Shown in pieces: positions 11,021-22,249 of a stretch of 64,000 nucleotides of DNA. The stretch comes from Tuctoria greenei (taxonomy: Eukaryota; Streptophyta; Magnoliopsida; Poales; Poaceae), in the NCBI GenBank assembly GCA_036927565.1, contig JAYESD010000004.1:64106933-64170932 (forward strand), written 5' to 3'. How positions within the stretch are numbered: position 1 is the first letter of the stretch; each line of letters begins with the position of its first letter. The position numbers were made by a program, and so were the translations under genes. Under the pieces are notes generated by a model. That model made no database searches. It had not been told where the DNA came from and was given only the letters and a program-made list of their open reading frames with translations.

Positions 11021-12900
11021 CAATTCCCTTGAGCTTGGATGAGTGCTTAGAATAGCTGAGAGCATAATGCTCTCACATATTTGTAGCATCCCATTGGTTG
11101 TTCATGGAGGGTTTCCATATCAAATATCCGGCCTCGTATAGTTATGGTTGACCTTTGGCTTAATTTTCGACAGGTAGCAACCATCCTAATTTACTCCTTG
11201 GCCAAGAGATATTGAAATGGAATCCTCTTAAGGTTTTTAACAGTCGGATCTTTGAATGCCAGCATAGTTATTTTACTTCTACGAACTTCTTATCTATGAT
11301 AGAGAGGGATGGTTAGCTCCCGATACTTGTACAAATGAATTTTCAGGTTAGGTAGCTGAATACTCAGTTGTACGCACGGGGAAGAACAAGACCAAAGATG
11401 CATTGGGTCCAATTTAAAGTGTATTCATGAACAATGTATTATTCATTAATAGGAGTGGGGATTTATGGATAAATCAATTTGCACATTTTCTAAAGCTCCT
11501 ACTCATAGCCATGCAAGTGGTAGGTTCCCTTCATCTTGTAAAATGTCTAACCATCATAAATTTTTACAAGAGCAAATATTTATTATGTAGATCATTGCAA
11601 ACAAGATTCTCAATTTTATCCTCTTGAACAATTTTAATTTCTTGACTAGGAATTTGAAATTTAGTGATCCATGCATGAATGAGTTTCAAATCAAAACTAT
11701 GGACATCACTATTCCTAGGTTGCTACATACCAATTCAATCATTAAGTAATCCATAAGCACTACCTAGGCAGAAAATGTCTAAGTCAATTTTAGCAATGCT
11801 TATGAAATTCTAGGTACTTGTTTAAATTTATTCCCAAGTAAGGTGACATTCCTTTTTGAATAATCAAAAAGAGAAATGCCAACACTTACTCTCGTGAGGA
11901 TGCATAAGAATTGAATGATGAGAAGGTGTAAACCTTCCTCACAAGCAAAAATCATTCAATCCTAATGCAGTTCAAATGACAGAAAATTTTAAACTTGTAC
12001 CTCAATTGAAGAGTAGTCCTGATTGAAGGTTGTTGTGTGAGAAACTCACGACCATAAATTTTTGTGTAGCCTGTTCAATGTCTTCCGCCAAGTTGAGGTT
12101 GGAGTTGAGTGAGCTTTATCTTGTTCCTCCATTGGGCCACCATCTTGAGCATTCCTCCACCATGAACTCAAAATGAGATCGATGGAGGGATATGCGCTTG
12201 ATGGGGCATTCCAACCTCTTTACAAATTTTGTCCTCATTGCACTAATAATGAAGAACAAACAAAACAACTTGAAAACGGGTTACGTTAGCTAAAAAGCAT
12301 GTGGTACCCTTTGTCAAATTATTTTGCCCAACTTGAAACAACTTGCAAATGCAATGAATATTTAAGGGAATTTGTTTGTTTGAATTAGGAAGATGAATTC
12401 AAGTGGTTACGCCCAAGGTTCATATCCAAATAAATTTATTTCCTAATTCAAATTTTTTTATGGCGGTTGGAAATTTTACTCTCCGACGTGCAAGTGTGAA
12501 AATGCAAATGCAAAGATTGATGGGAATTTCAAATATGCAATTGGGAAATTAAATATGAGATACCTTCCAATTAACCTATTGGCAAGGACTCACTGAATTT
12601 TTGAAGTCCGATGAGTGGGACTGACCTCCGTCCTTTTTAGTGCGATGATTTGTTGTCCAATCCCGGAGTTGAAGATGTGGACAAATCTCCTTTGGCATGT
12701 TAGATGGACATGTGGGCCACATGGTGGCCCTAGCCTCTCCGTCATCTTGATGAAGACTTGTTATTGTAGTGACGGTTTCTCCCTCTTGAAGATATTCTCT
12801 TGTGAGCATGGTGGGGCTTTTCCTTCATTAGGGATGTCACTTCGACCTTCTTGATGTTCTTTTGAGTTAACCCATACCTTGATCATGGATCAAAAGCTTC
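11021..12900. other. N1 interior, no recognisable gene
   Basis: I see no conserved domain on either strand, only short open frames with no family motif. Confidence 0.4.
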
Positions 12901-12929
12901 CTTGGGCATTGTGACATGTGGACTCCACA

Positions 12930-13700
12930 ATCAGACAAGAAACGCTTTATCCACAATGTTACTTGCCTTAGGTTGCATGGGTTTGATCGAAGTGTAGGGT
13001 CCCAATAAGAAATTATGGGACATATTGGATCTTGAATGCTCTGTAAGTTTCTTGTCCTTGGCCAATAGCTTCATGTAAATGTTGTCTTGATTTCTTGCTC
13101 GGCCATGGACAAGATACTTCAAGGTAGGCTAGTTGAACTTAAATCCCATGAAATCCTCATAGCCTCCTTGATTCTAAGGGTGATATTGATTCCACCCTTG
13201 ATCAACCATTGGAGTTGTGTTTGGAAGGAAGAATCCCCATGGGTCTTAGGGGAATGATTCCCCAAGTGGCCCATGTTGACATGGATTTTCACAAATCATG
13301 TGAATATCCATGGCTTGGATCATCCAAACACTTCTCCATTGGCTTGATATTTATAATACTTCAATGGAAGGTGTAGTTACTTAGCTAGCATGTCCAACTT
13401 GTTAAGTGGTGTGCATGCCAAGCTAAAGGAACTAGAGCACTGTTCAATCCACCCCTTGAGTAGAGACCATATTCTCATCCATGATGAATGAGAATAGGAC
13501 TCTTCAGCTCTAGCACAAAGGTGGTCATGGATTGATGGACCAACCCGTGATATGAATATTGGATGAGGAGCCAACTATCCACCCTATGGTGGAGGCAAGC
13601 CAAGAAGAACTCTTGGAGCCTCCCCCAAGCTTGGGTATGGATGACTTTAGCTTCTACTGGAAGTTGAAATTCTTCCGCGAAAGGCAATGTTGTTGCCTAG
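12930..13700 (-). pseudogene. N1 gag relic
   Basis: Minus-strand fragments match the gag of the N2/N3 arms. AWGRLQEFFLACLHHRVDSW (about 13580-13640) corresponds to AWERLQEYILACPHHGMDKW in N3. A decayed zinc-knuckle region lies near 13270. YMKLLAKDKKLTE (about 13050) corresponds to SKKLLANDKTLEN. Several frameshifts separate the blocks. Confidence 0.6.
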
Positions 13701-13900
13701 CGGACATTTGTTGATGTATGCCCTTCAATCATCTTGCAGTTGAGCACTAGCGTCCTCGTTGGCCATCCGATGAAATAGGTTAGCCAACACTACTATGTTT
13801 TCACCACAAAAGGAGAAAACAAACAATGTAATCCGGTCTAATAACTATTAGTACCTATAGCTTAATCACAAGTGATAGATATCCTTCACTTCCTTTGGCT

Positions 13901-13918
13901 TCCCCAGCAACGATGCTA
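13901..13918 (-). other. N1 primer-binding site (degenerate)
   Basis: The minus strand reads TAGCATCGTTGCTGGGGA, eight bases inside the 5' LTR. This is a decayed form of TGGCGCCGTTGCCGGGGA, a PBS common in Athila-like elements. The better-preserved N3 copy (23681-23697) reads TGGCGTCATTGTCGGGG. Confidence 0.6.
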
Positions 13919-13926
13919 GAAATGCT

Positions 13927-15448
13927 TGTTGATGGTTCTTAACACCACAAATCATCTCTCGAAAGAGATGAGGTCCGAAAGCGCACAGAAGATACTATTG
14001 TACCATTTCAACCTAGAGTATTCCCAAGGGTATCGTATTTATCCCAAAAGAAGGCAATCGAGTAAAGTAAGCACTATTCTTATGATCAAGGTATAGGGTA
14101 CTAAATGTTTATCAAAACAGCGGTAAGTTGATAATAGGGGTAGTGTGCCACACATCTAAGCAATCTACTATAAGAGTAAGGTTGTCCTAGCGAGGGTTAG
14201 ACTACGAGATGGAGCTACTCCTACTGTGCTTTAATTACTCATATACATAGCCTAATAAAGTACACATGAATATGCTAATAGTGAATACTAGGGCTTAGTG
14301 GTCCAACAAGTTGGGCACAGGCTTACCCTAGTCTGCCAGGCGACTCCCGCCAAGAGCCTACGTCATAGCTGAACGTGGAGGATTACAACAGACGGATAGG
14401 GCTGTCCCCACCTACTGCCTACCTCTACAACACGTGGACTACGATACATCCAACGCTACTTAACTATCCAAGCACCACGCTTGCATGTTAAGTAAATACC
14501 TTAAGAGTTGCAATGTAATATTCATCCTAAGGCAATGACTAACCTAAACATCATTGAATCAATGTTGGATCCAAGCACTAAGATATTCATATTGACATAA
14601 TCATATTATTACCTAATTAGACTATAGTGAAGGTGCATGATGTTTATGACTACATGATAATGGCATTATGTCTAGATCATAACAATATCTACACCTAACA
14701 CATACATGGACTCCACAATCAAACAACAAACGCTTTGCCCAAGTATATGAATAAAGAGAGAATAATAATACTATCATTATAATGCATAAAGTCACAAATA
14801 CAAGAAAAGATACATGAGTCATACCTTTCCCAATTTCGACTTGGGACTAAAGGCTCCTCGCTATAGCCTAACCTCCACTAAGGACTTGGAGAACTAATGT
14901 ATACAAGAGAGTGAATGCTCAAGTGGTGTGTGTTGAAGTGAGGGGTGAGGGGTCCTATTTATAGCTGGAGAGGGGTTAGTTCCCGCCACCAAAAGCGTGC
15001 AAATCAGTCTCCATCGTTATCAAGGCACCACGGGGAGTCGACACGTGGAAGTTGACCCCGTTTGGCGCCAATACCTAGTCGGCAGACTAGGGGGTCGGTC
15101 GACCTGGTCTTGGCTCTGTTTGCATTGTGGTTCCTCCAGGTCACTTTTAGGTGGGTCCCATTGACTGATATGATTGATACAACGTTGGATGGCCTTGAAT
15201 ACTTCTATTTGTGGGCCATTTGATCCATGTGATACCACGTGTCAGCACTTGATTGGCTAGGATGATAATTTATAGGATCCATCCCTTTGTTTCACCTCAA
15301 TTCTGTATAAAATACATGCATGCACTATATTCTCAAAGTACAAGTGGAACTAGGTTATTTATAACTACAATGTGTGTAAGAAATATTCCTTCCTTCACAT
15401 AGTTAAGTTATATTGATGATTGAAATTCGTATATAACGATCGTCAACA
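13927..15448 (-). repeat. N1 5' LTR
   Basis: It runs from TGTTGATGG to CGTCAACA and abuts the target duplication at 15449-15453. In element orientation a TATA (CTATAAATAGGACC) is at about 14958-14970. The small ORF lies at 14622-14822 downstream of it. Confidence 0.85.
14622..14822 (-). CDS. Small hydrophobic ORF in N-family LTR (66 aa), N1 5' copy
   Basis: The protein starts MTHVSFLVFVTLCIIMIVLL and keeps LYSYTW, HVCVRCRYCYD and a HKHHAPSL end. It aligns over its full length with the ORFs at 8115-8315, 17001-17198 and 34099-34296. It lies about 140-180 nt downstream of the LTR TATA box, so it would be in the 5' leader of the element's transcript. Function unknown. Coding status is uncertain because the ATG overlaps a splice-donor-like sequence. 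Confidence 0.3.
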   Translation of the reverse strand: MTHVSFLVFVTLCIIMIVLLFSLYSYTWAKRLLFDCGVHVCVRCRYCYDLDIMPLSCSHKHHAPSL

Positions 15449-15453
15449 CCCGC
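15449..15453. other. Target-site duplication of N1, right copy (CCCGC)
   Basis: It is identical to 7533-7537. Confidence 0.85.
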
Positions 15454-16348
15454 TCAGCCGGTCTTGAGATAAACCGACTGAGTGCAACCAAGCAGCCTGA
15501 GAGCTTTTGCACGTCCTTGATGCGGGCCTTGCTGCATTAGCTCGATCGTCTTGATCTTCTCTGGGTTGGCTTCGATCCCTCGGTGCGAGACCAAGAAACC
15601 GAGGAGCTCCTCGGCAGAGACCCCGAATGCGCACTTATCTGGGTTGAGCTTTGTGCGCGTGGAGCGCAGCCTGTCAAAGACTAGAGTGAGGTTGTCAAGC
15701 AAGGATGTATGCATTTCGATTTTGACAATGATTTTATCGACACACACTTTTATGAGGTCTCCAAATGTTTTATGCATGGCACGTTCAAAAGTAGGGAGAT
15801 CATTCTTAAGACCATAAGGCATGGACACATAACAATACAAACCATCGACTATTATAAAAGTGGTATGCTCTTCATCCTCTCTAGATATTGGTTTTTGATG
15901 GAAACCAAAGTAAGCGTCTATAAAGCACAATAGATCACAGTCTGATATAGTGTCTACAATTTGATCTACTCTAGGGAGAGGGTATGGATCTTTAGAGCAT
16001 GCCTTATTTAGACAAGTATAGTCCATGCACACCCAAAGCTTTCCGCCGACCTTAGGGATGACAATAGGATTGGCTAGCTACCGAGGGTGGTGGACCTCTC
16101 GGATGAAGTCAACATCGAGAAGCTTCTTGATTTCTTCATTTATGAGTTTTGTCGCTCGATGGATTGCTTCTGAGGCTTCTGTGGGATTGGTCAAGCGTCG
16201 GGCAGATCTTCAGATGGTACTCGATCACCTCCTTGGGGATCCCGGGCATCTGTGATGGTTGCCAAGCAAACACGTCGACATTCGCTTAGAGAAAGGTGAA
16301 AAGCGTGAGTTCCTATTTGCTGTCTAGACTCCCAGCTATGCGGGTGGT
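15454..16348 (-). pseudogene. R1 pol: reverse transcriptase
   Basis: The minus strand encodes FAWQPSQMPGIPKEVIE-type sequence (about 16230-16290), FIREVHHPR, then MCMDYTCLNKACSKDPYPLP, DQIVDTISDCDLLCFIDAYF and FGDLIKVCVDKIIVK in place of the usual YIDDI catalytic box, then LNPDKCAFGVSAEELLGFLV. This is Tat-type gypsy RT. One open frame covers 15454-16032, and the N-terminal part is in another frame. The upstream edge at 16348 is cut by the N2 LTR. Confidence 0.8.
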
Positions 16349-16818
16349 TGTTGAAGGTTGTTATATACCAATTTTACCCATCAATATAACTTAGTTATGT
16401 GAAGGAAATATCATTTCTTGCCTATATCACCTTATTATTTAACCTATTTCCACTTGTCCTTGGAGAAATAGTGCATGCAGGCATTTTATGCAGAAAATGA
16501 GGTAAAAGAGGGGGAGCAATACTATAAAATATCACCCCAGACAATCAAGCGCTGACATGTGGCATCACATGGATCAAATGGCCCACAAACAGAAGTATTC
16601 GAGGCCATCCAATGGTGTATCACTCATATAAGTCAATGGGACCCACATAGAAGTCACCCCGAGGAAGCACACTAGAGTTGGTCCAACTTTCTATTCAGCC
16701 GAAGCCTTCCTGGCGCCAAACTTAGTCAAATTCCATGTGTCGACTCCCTGTGGTGCCCTAGTCGCATTGAAGACTGATTTGTGCGCTTTTGGTGACGGGA
16801 ACCGACCCTTCTCCAGTC

Positions 16819-16826
16819 ATAAATAG
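16819..16826 (+). promoter_or_regulatory. TATA box of N2 LTR
   Basis: ATAAATAG within CAGTCATAAATAGGACCCCC. The same block, CTATAAATAGGACC, is present in the other N-family LTRs on their sense strand. Confidence 0.5.
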
Positions 16827-17000
16827 GACCCCCTACCCTCCCTTCTCTCACACACCACTTGGGTATTCATTCTATTGTATCCACTACTATCCATAGGTTT
16901 AGAGGAGTTTAAGCTGTAGAGAGGAGAGCCTCTAGTCCATAGCCAAGTTAGGAAGGAGTAGAAGGAGTCTCTCCCTTTCCAATTCCAAATTGGGAAAGGT

Positions 17001-17198
17001 ATGGCTCATATATTCCTATTTGTATTTGTGACATTGTTCTTAATAAAGATGTTATCTTTAGTCTTCTTTTATTCATATACTTGGAAGAAGAGTTTCTTGT
17101 TTGATTGTAGATTCCATGTATGTGGTAGGAGTAGTCTTTATGATTATGTCATAACAATCTTATTATATTATCATAAACACTACACACTTCCACTATAG
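17001..17198 (+). CDS. Small hydrophobic ORF in N-family LTR (65 aa), N2 copy
   Basis: The protein begins MAHIFLFVFVTLFLIKMLSL, a likely transmembrane segment, followed by VFFYSYTWKKSFLFDCRFHV, CGRSSLYDY and YYHKHYTLPL. It starts 175 nt after the TATA box. Compared with the N1 copies it differs at many residues and has one codon less, yet stays open to the same stop. Function unknown; it may be a non-coding leader or intron. Confidence 0.3.
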   Translation: MAHIFLFVFVTLFLIKMLSLVFFYSYTWKKSFLFDCRFHVCGRSSLYDYVITILLYYHKHYTLPL

Positions 17199-17895
17199 TC
17201 TAATTAGTTATGATATGATCATGTTAATATGAATGACTTATGCTATGTTTCAACATTGGTTCAACGATGTCTAGGTTAGTCATTGCCTTAGGATGGCTTG
17301 TGCCTAGGATCCTAAGGTATTTACTTAATATGCTAGCATAGTGCTAGGATAGTTAAGTAGCGTTGGATGTCTCATAGACCCACTGATTGAATAGGTAGGC
17401 AGTAGGTGGTGACAACCCTATCTGTCCTTGTAATCCTCCATGTTCCGCTATGCCACAGACTCTTTGCGGAAGTCGTCCTAATATTGCTAGGGGTAAACCC
17501 ATGTCCGATGTGTTGAACAACATAGCATGAGAATTCACCATTGACATGGTCATTAGTATCTAACCTAGGCTATGTATATGTATACTAGAAGCATTGTAGG
17601 AGCAACTCCCTAACTCTTAGCCTAATCCCTCTTTGACCCATTTATGCCCCTTAGAATAGAATGCTCTTGCGTGTGTCACATTACCTCTACATATCTATTA
17701 CCCATCCTCACTATAACCCTACCTAGACCAACCTACCCTCTCCATTTGATGATTGTTATGCTTCCACTTAGCCTTCCTTTGGGAAAATATAAATGACACC
17801 CTTGAGAATACTCTTTAAGAGGAAATGTTACATCGATAGTTTCTGTGCGCTTGCAAATTTTTATCTGTGATGTAAGAAACGTCAACAAGCATTTC

Positions 17896-17912
17896 TGGAG
17901 CTGTTTCCGGGA
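17896..17912 (+). other. N2 primer-binding site (degenerate)
   Basis: TGGAGCTGTTTCCGGGA lies eight bases after the LTR end and corresponds to TGGCGTCATTGTCGGGG of N3. Confidence 0.6.
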
Positions 17913-18018
17913 AAGGCAGGTGAAGTATTGCATGATTGAGTGAATAGGATAGGACTCTGGATAGGTTTTAGTAGGATAACCTTCTCATTTCGCATTTTAT
18001 GTGAAAACAGGGTAGTGT

Positions 18019-19490
18019 ATGTATCGTTTCTGCTTGCTGGAAAACTTTGTTGAAGATCTCGAATCCCTTTTGAGAGATCGACCTCGTGTCGTTACTTATC
18101 AGAAGCTTCGTGCGGCAAGGCAAGACAGCACTACTGCACCAACAACCGAAATGCCAATGGACAGAAGTCCCTTCGTGAGTTTTCAGCTCCCTCTGCTAAT
18201 AATGTGTCTGTTGGGCCCACCGTTAACACGGGAGACGTGAACTTTGAAATCAAGACTGGCCTGATCACTATGGTGCAAGCCAACCCATTTTTTTGGAAGG
18301 CTAACGAGGATGCAAGTGCTCACCTACGACAGTTCCTTGAGATATGCAGCACTTTTAAGATCACGGACATCTCTCTTGATGACGTCCGACTTAGGCTGTT
18401 TCGGTTCTCCCTTCCTGGGGGAGCGAAGAAGTGGTTCTATGTAAACCGAAGTGTTGTAGACACTTTGGTGAAATGTTCTACGACATTACTCGCCAAGTTC
18501 TTTCTGTTGGGAAAGACCAATGCTCTACGTGGAAGGATTTCTAGCTTCTATCAAGATGCCAAAGAGTCTGTTCCCGAGGCTTGGGAAAGGTTGTAGGAGT
18601 ACATTATGGCTTGTCTTCACCATGAGATGGATGACTGGCTGATTATCCAAAACTTCTACAACGGGTTGATCCCTTCCGCCCGTGACCATGTCGATGCTGC
18701 TGCTGGAGGTGCCTTCTTGTCATTGACGATGCCCAAAGCCAAATAATTAATTGAGAAGATGGTGTCAAACATGGGTTGGAGATACCAGTGTCTCCATACC
18801 CTTCTACAAGGCATGCACATATTGAAGGAGGTGGACATGATTGTTGCCAAATTTGACCTCCTCATGAAGAAGATAGATGGACAAGCAATGGGGACGTATG
18901 TGGCAATGCCTATGCCCTAGACTCTAACATCACATGTGAAGTCTGTGGCAACACGGGCCATTTGGTCAGTGACTGCCCAGAAACCCGTGAGAATGCCTTA
19001 TACATAGCCAACAATGGGAACAACAATGGCTATCATCCATGATGTCAGGGGTGGGGCCAACCGTGCTGATTATTTCAAGGAGGGTACAACAACATTGGCA
19101 ACAATGGAAATCAACCCAACTTGAGAGAGCTTCCCATTAGCAAACTAAAGATCAATGATTCCCTATCAAAGAAGTTGTTGGCTAATGACAAGACCTTAGA
19201 GAATATCAATGCCAAGATTGAAGGACTATCCTCGAACTTGAAGAATCAACTGAGCTTCAACAAGATGTTGGAAACTCAGTTGGCTCAACTGGTAGCTGAT
19301 GTTCCACCATTGGAGAATGGCAAGATGCCAGGACAGCCTGAACCTCTCATGGAAAATGTCAACATCATTTCTTTACAGGAAGGTAACTGGCTGAAGGACC
19401 CTGGATACCCCTTCATATCTTGCTCAATTAGGCTCACTACTTTGACATGGCACTTTGTGACTTGGAGCAAGTGTAAGTGTGATGCCTAAG
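18019..19490 (+). pseudogene. N2 gag
   Basis: This is Tat/Athila-type gag, the structural capsid protein. It opens in the 18019 frame (FVEDLESLLRDRPRVVTYQK). The gag core is in the 18204 frame: AHLRQFLEICSTFKITDISL, GGAKKWFYVNRSVVDT, LAKFFLLGKTNALRGRISSF and EAWERL, then a TAG at 18594-18596. Further blocks follow in changing frames: DHVDAAAGG, a zinc knuckle (CEVCGNTGHLVSDCPE, about 18938), KKLLANDKTLENINAKIEGL and QLSFNKMLETQLAQL. It runs into the protease with a frame change near 19430. Confidence 0.75.
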
Positions 19491-19865
19491 GTGGTCTTCG
19501 ACCAACTGAACTTCATGGAGCTTACTCCAACACCAATGCAGCTCCAACTGGATGGCTCTTCAATCCGTTATCTAGCGGGTATGGCTGAAGATGTTCGGGT
19601 GAAAATCCGAAATTGCTTCATACCCGTGGATTTTGTGGTGCTCGACATGGATGTCGAGAAGGATACACCACTGATTCTTGGGCGCCCATTCCTTAGCACC
19701 ACGAAGGCTCGCAAAGATGTGGGAGCTAGAGAAATCCACTTTCATATCAATGGCAAGGAGGAGAAGTTTAACTTTCGCTTAAAGCCAAAGCAATGCTTTA
19801 TGATACTCATCAAGTATGGGCCGAATTTTAAACACATTCAAGAGGTCGAAGTCACACCTCCATAG
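19479..19865 (+). pseudogene. N2 aspartic protease domain
   Basis: A retropepsin-like domain follows gag: VVFDQLNFMELTPTPMQLQL, VPVDFVVLDMD-type sequence, TPLILGRPFLSTTKARKDVG and FHINGKEEKFNF. The catalytic block (LCDLGASVSVM in N3) falls in the adjacent frame here. A stop at 19863-19865 is followed in frame by MDPLSAFMKELIYAE to 20108. No RT or integrase follows. In both arms the gag-protease linker that intact Athila-type elements carry appears shortened, so these copies share one deletion derivative. Confidence 0.7.
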
Positions 19866-20108
19866 GTGGATCCGCTCAGTGCATTCATGAAGGAATTGAT
19901 CTATGCGGAGAACTCGTCTTATCGTCCACGCCAACATCCCAAGAAGACGGAGAAGTCTGGGCCTCTCCAAAGGCCCATGTCCACCAAGGTGCCAAAGAAG
20001 GAATGGCGGAAGAAGCAAGACAAGCCGTCTGAGCCCATCCCTCCGGGCCCGATGTCAAGAAATGAAGAAGGAGGAATGTCCATCTCATCGGACGGTGGTG
20101 AGACCTAG

Positions 20109-20776
20109 CCAATAGGTTAAATTTGTAGTTATCTTTTATTTGATTTTTTTCTTTTCTCTCCATTTGGTTTTTCCCCACTTAGTTTGATTTTCCCCACTGC
20201 ATATTTGGTTTTTCTTAACAAGTTGAGAATCTTATATTCTCAACTATTATTTTATTTCTTTATTTTTCACAAAAGAAAATTGTTGGTTTTGAAAAAAGTT
20301 TTATTCAAAAAATAATTTTTCTGAGCTGCAAAAGTGGCAATTCACCAACGTGCTAATTTTATAGCCGTTGGGAAGCCACCTCACAAAAGGGGGAATAGGG
20401 GGCCCACATTGCAGTGCGGCTGAACCCCCTGTTCAGCAGAAGTGGAGAAAGGGCCAATTTGGCCCTCTCTCCTCCAACGGCTACATTTGATTCCCTTGTG
20501 ACCGTTGGGGAGTGTACACTATAAATGTTGGCTGTGAGGATCACTCCTCCTCACACTTCCTCATTTCACACCTCCCCAAAGTCACCCTTTGCTCACATTG
20601 TTTTTTCTTGCTCTTCATTGAAGCACTCTTGCTCAAATACAACCCGAAAAGATTTGCTTTTATTTGCATTTGCAATTTGCTCTCAAGTTCTTCAAGGGTA
20701 AATTCATCAGGGTTTTTTCTTTCACTAACATAACCTCTTTCGAGTTTTTGCTTTGTTGTTTTCTTGCTTGTTGTGG
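20109..20776 (+). promoter_or_regulatory. N2 non-coding region with TATA box ahead of a second ORF
   Basis: Non-coding DNA after the protease. ACTATAAATGTTGG at 20517-20530 is a TATA candidate. It is followed by a CT-rich leader-like stretch and then an ATG at 20776-20780 that opens a basic peptide. The TATA region is also present in N3 (about 21135-21150, minus strand). Confidence 0.35.
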
Positions 20777-21024
20777 CCATGAAAGGAATGAAGAGGTTAT
20801 TTGGAAAGAGGAAAGGGCTTGCAAGCACAAGCCATGGTGGAGACTCAAGTGCACGTCCCTCCTCTGTTGCTACACCAAGTCCGTGGAGGAGAAGTGTATG
20901 TGAGAACACTCCCATGGGTTAGAGGAGCAACCCACAATAACTTCTCCACGACGACGACCTCGACATATGAAGTGAAGTTGAATATCAAGCACGCGAGATC
21001 CACCAAGATCGTGAGTTTTCTTAT
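20776..21024 (+). pseudogene. N2 start of a second, unidentified ORF
   Basis: The frame opening at the ATG near 20779 reads MKGMKRLFGKRKGLASTSHG, then a Ser/Arg-rich stretch to a TAG about 48 codons on, followed in the same frame by LLHDDDLDI and VEYQAREIHQDRE. It looks like the basic, Ser-rich N terminus of a second element ORF. It lies in the 391-bp spacer that N2 has and N3 lacks, and it is cut by the N2/N3 junction at about 21025. I do not recognise its family. Confidence 0.35.
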
Positions 21025-21569
21025 AGCAAGAGTGCTTCGGTGAAGAGCAAAAAAAAAAAAAAACAATGCGAGCAAAGGGTGACTTTGGAGAGGTGTGAAA
21101 TGAGGTGAAGTGTGAAGAGGAGTGCTCCTCATGGCCACCATTTATATTGTACACTCCCCAATGGTCATAAGGGAATCAAATGTAGCTGTTGGGGGAGAGA
21201 GGGCCAAATTGGCCCTTTCTCCACTTCGGCTAAATAGGGGGTTCGGTCGCACTGCAATGTGCCCCCCCCCCCATTCCCCCTGTTGGCATGTGGCTTCCCA
21301 ACGGCTATAAAATTATCACGTTGGTGAAATGCCACATTTGCAGCTCAGGAAATTTTTTTTCAAAGAAAACCCTTTTTCAAAACCAACAATTTTCTTTTAT
21401 GAAAAATAAAGAAATAAAAATGATGGTTGAGAATATAAGATTCTCAACTTGCTAAGAAAAACCAAATATACAGTGGGGAAAATCAACTAAGTGGAAAAGT
21501 CAAATGAATTAAAAATAAAAATCAAAGAAAAGATAACTACCAAATTTTCTATTGGCTAGGTCTCACCAC

Positions 21570-22229
21570 AGTCCGATGAGATGGACTTTTCCTCCTTAAT
21601 TTCATAACATCTGGGCCCAGAGGGATGGGCCCGGACTTCTCTGGCTTCTTGGGATGTCAGCGTCGATGATAAGAAGGGTTCTCTGCATTGATCAATTCAA
21701 TCATGAATGCAATGAGTGGATCCACCTTTGGAGGTGTGACTTCGACCTCTTGAATGTGTTTAACATTCGACCCATACTTGATGCGAATCATAGAGCATTG
21801 CTTTGCCTCTGGGCAAAAGTTAAACCTCTCCTCCTTGCCATTGATATGGAAGTGAATTTCTTCAGCTCCCATATCTATGCGAGACTTCGCAGTGCTAAGG
21901 AATGGGCGTCCAAGAATGAGCGGCGTATCCTTCTCGACATCCATGTCGAGCACAACGAAATCCACGGGTCTGATGCAATTTCGGATTTTCACCGGAACGT
22001 CTTCAATAATACCCGATGGATAACGGACTAAAGAATCAGCTAATTGAAGTTTCATTGGTGTTGGAGTAAGCTCCATGAAGTTCAGTTGGTTGAAGAGCAC
22101 CATGGGCATCACACTCACACTTGCTCCAAGGTCACAAAGTGCCTTGTCATAGTAGTGAGCTCCAATCGAGCAAGATATGAAGGGATATCCAGGGTCCTTC
22201 AACCAGTTGCCTTTCCGTATAGAAATCAT
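21570..22229 (-). pseudogene. N3 aspartic protease and gag C terminus
   Basis: This is the best-preserved protease of the family. ALCDLGASVSVMPMVLFNQL contains the catalytic Asp block (D-L-G-A-S), and DFVVLDMDVEKDTPLILGRP follows, then HFHINGKEERFNF. It is open for 190 codons (21657-22229). The reading direction is inverted relative to N2. It is followed (towards 21570) by the PSGPM-type tail also seen in N2. Confidence 0.75.
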
Positions 22230-22249
22230 GTTGACATTTTACACGGGAG

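Larger units (their letters stand above)
7538..15448 (-). mobile_element. N1: Tat/Athila-type LTR retrotransposon without pol
   Basis: This is a complete insertion of 7911 bp in minus orientation: 5' LTR 15448-13927, PBS-like site 13918-13901, a decayed gag relic, a 78-bp minisatellite, polypurine tract and 3' LTR 8941-7538. The two LTRs are 1522 and 1404 bp; the left copy lacks about 120 bp. I recognise no protease, RT or integrase in the 5-kb interior, so it is either a non-autonomous family member or extremely decayed. Confidence 0.85.
16349..17887 (+). repeat. N2 LTR (plus orientation)
   Basis: It runs from TGTTGAAGGTTGTTATATACC to ACGTCAACA, 1539 bp. It carries a TATA at 16819-16826 and the small ORF at 17001-17198. 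It is the only N-family LTR in the window in plus orientation. Confidence 0.85.

Noticed and set aside
20541..20915. Minus-strand ORF of 124 codons in the N2/N3 spacer
   Set aside because: It is antisense to the TATA-led N2 sequence and runs into antisense leader. The plus-strand reading fits the element better, though I cannot fully exclude the minus-strand one.
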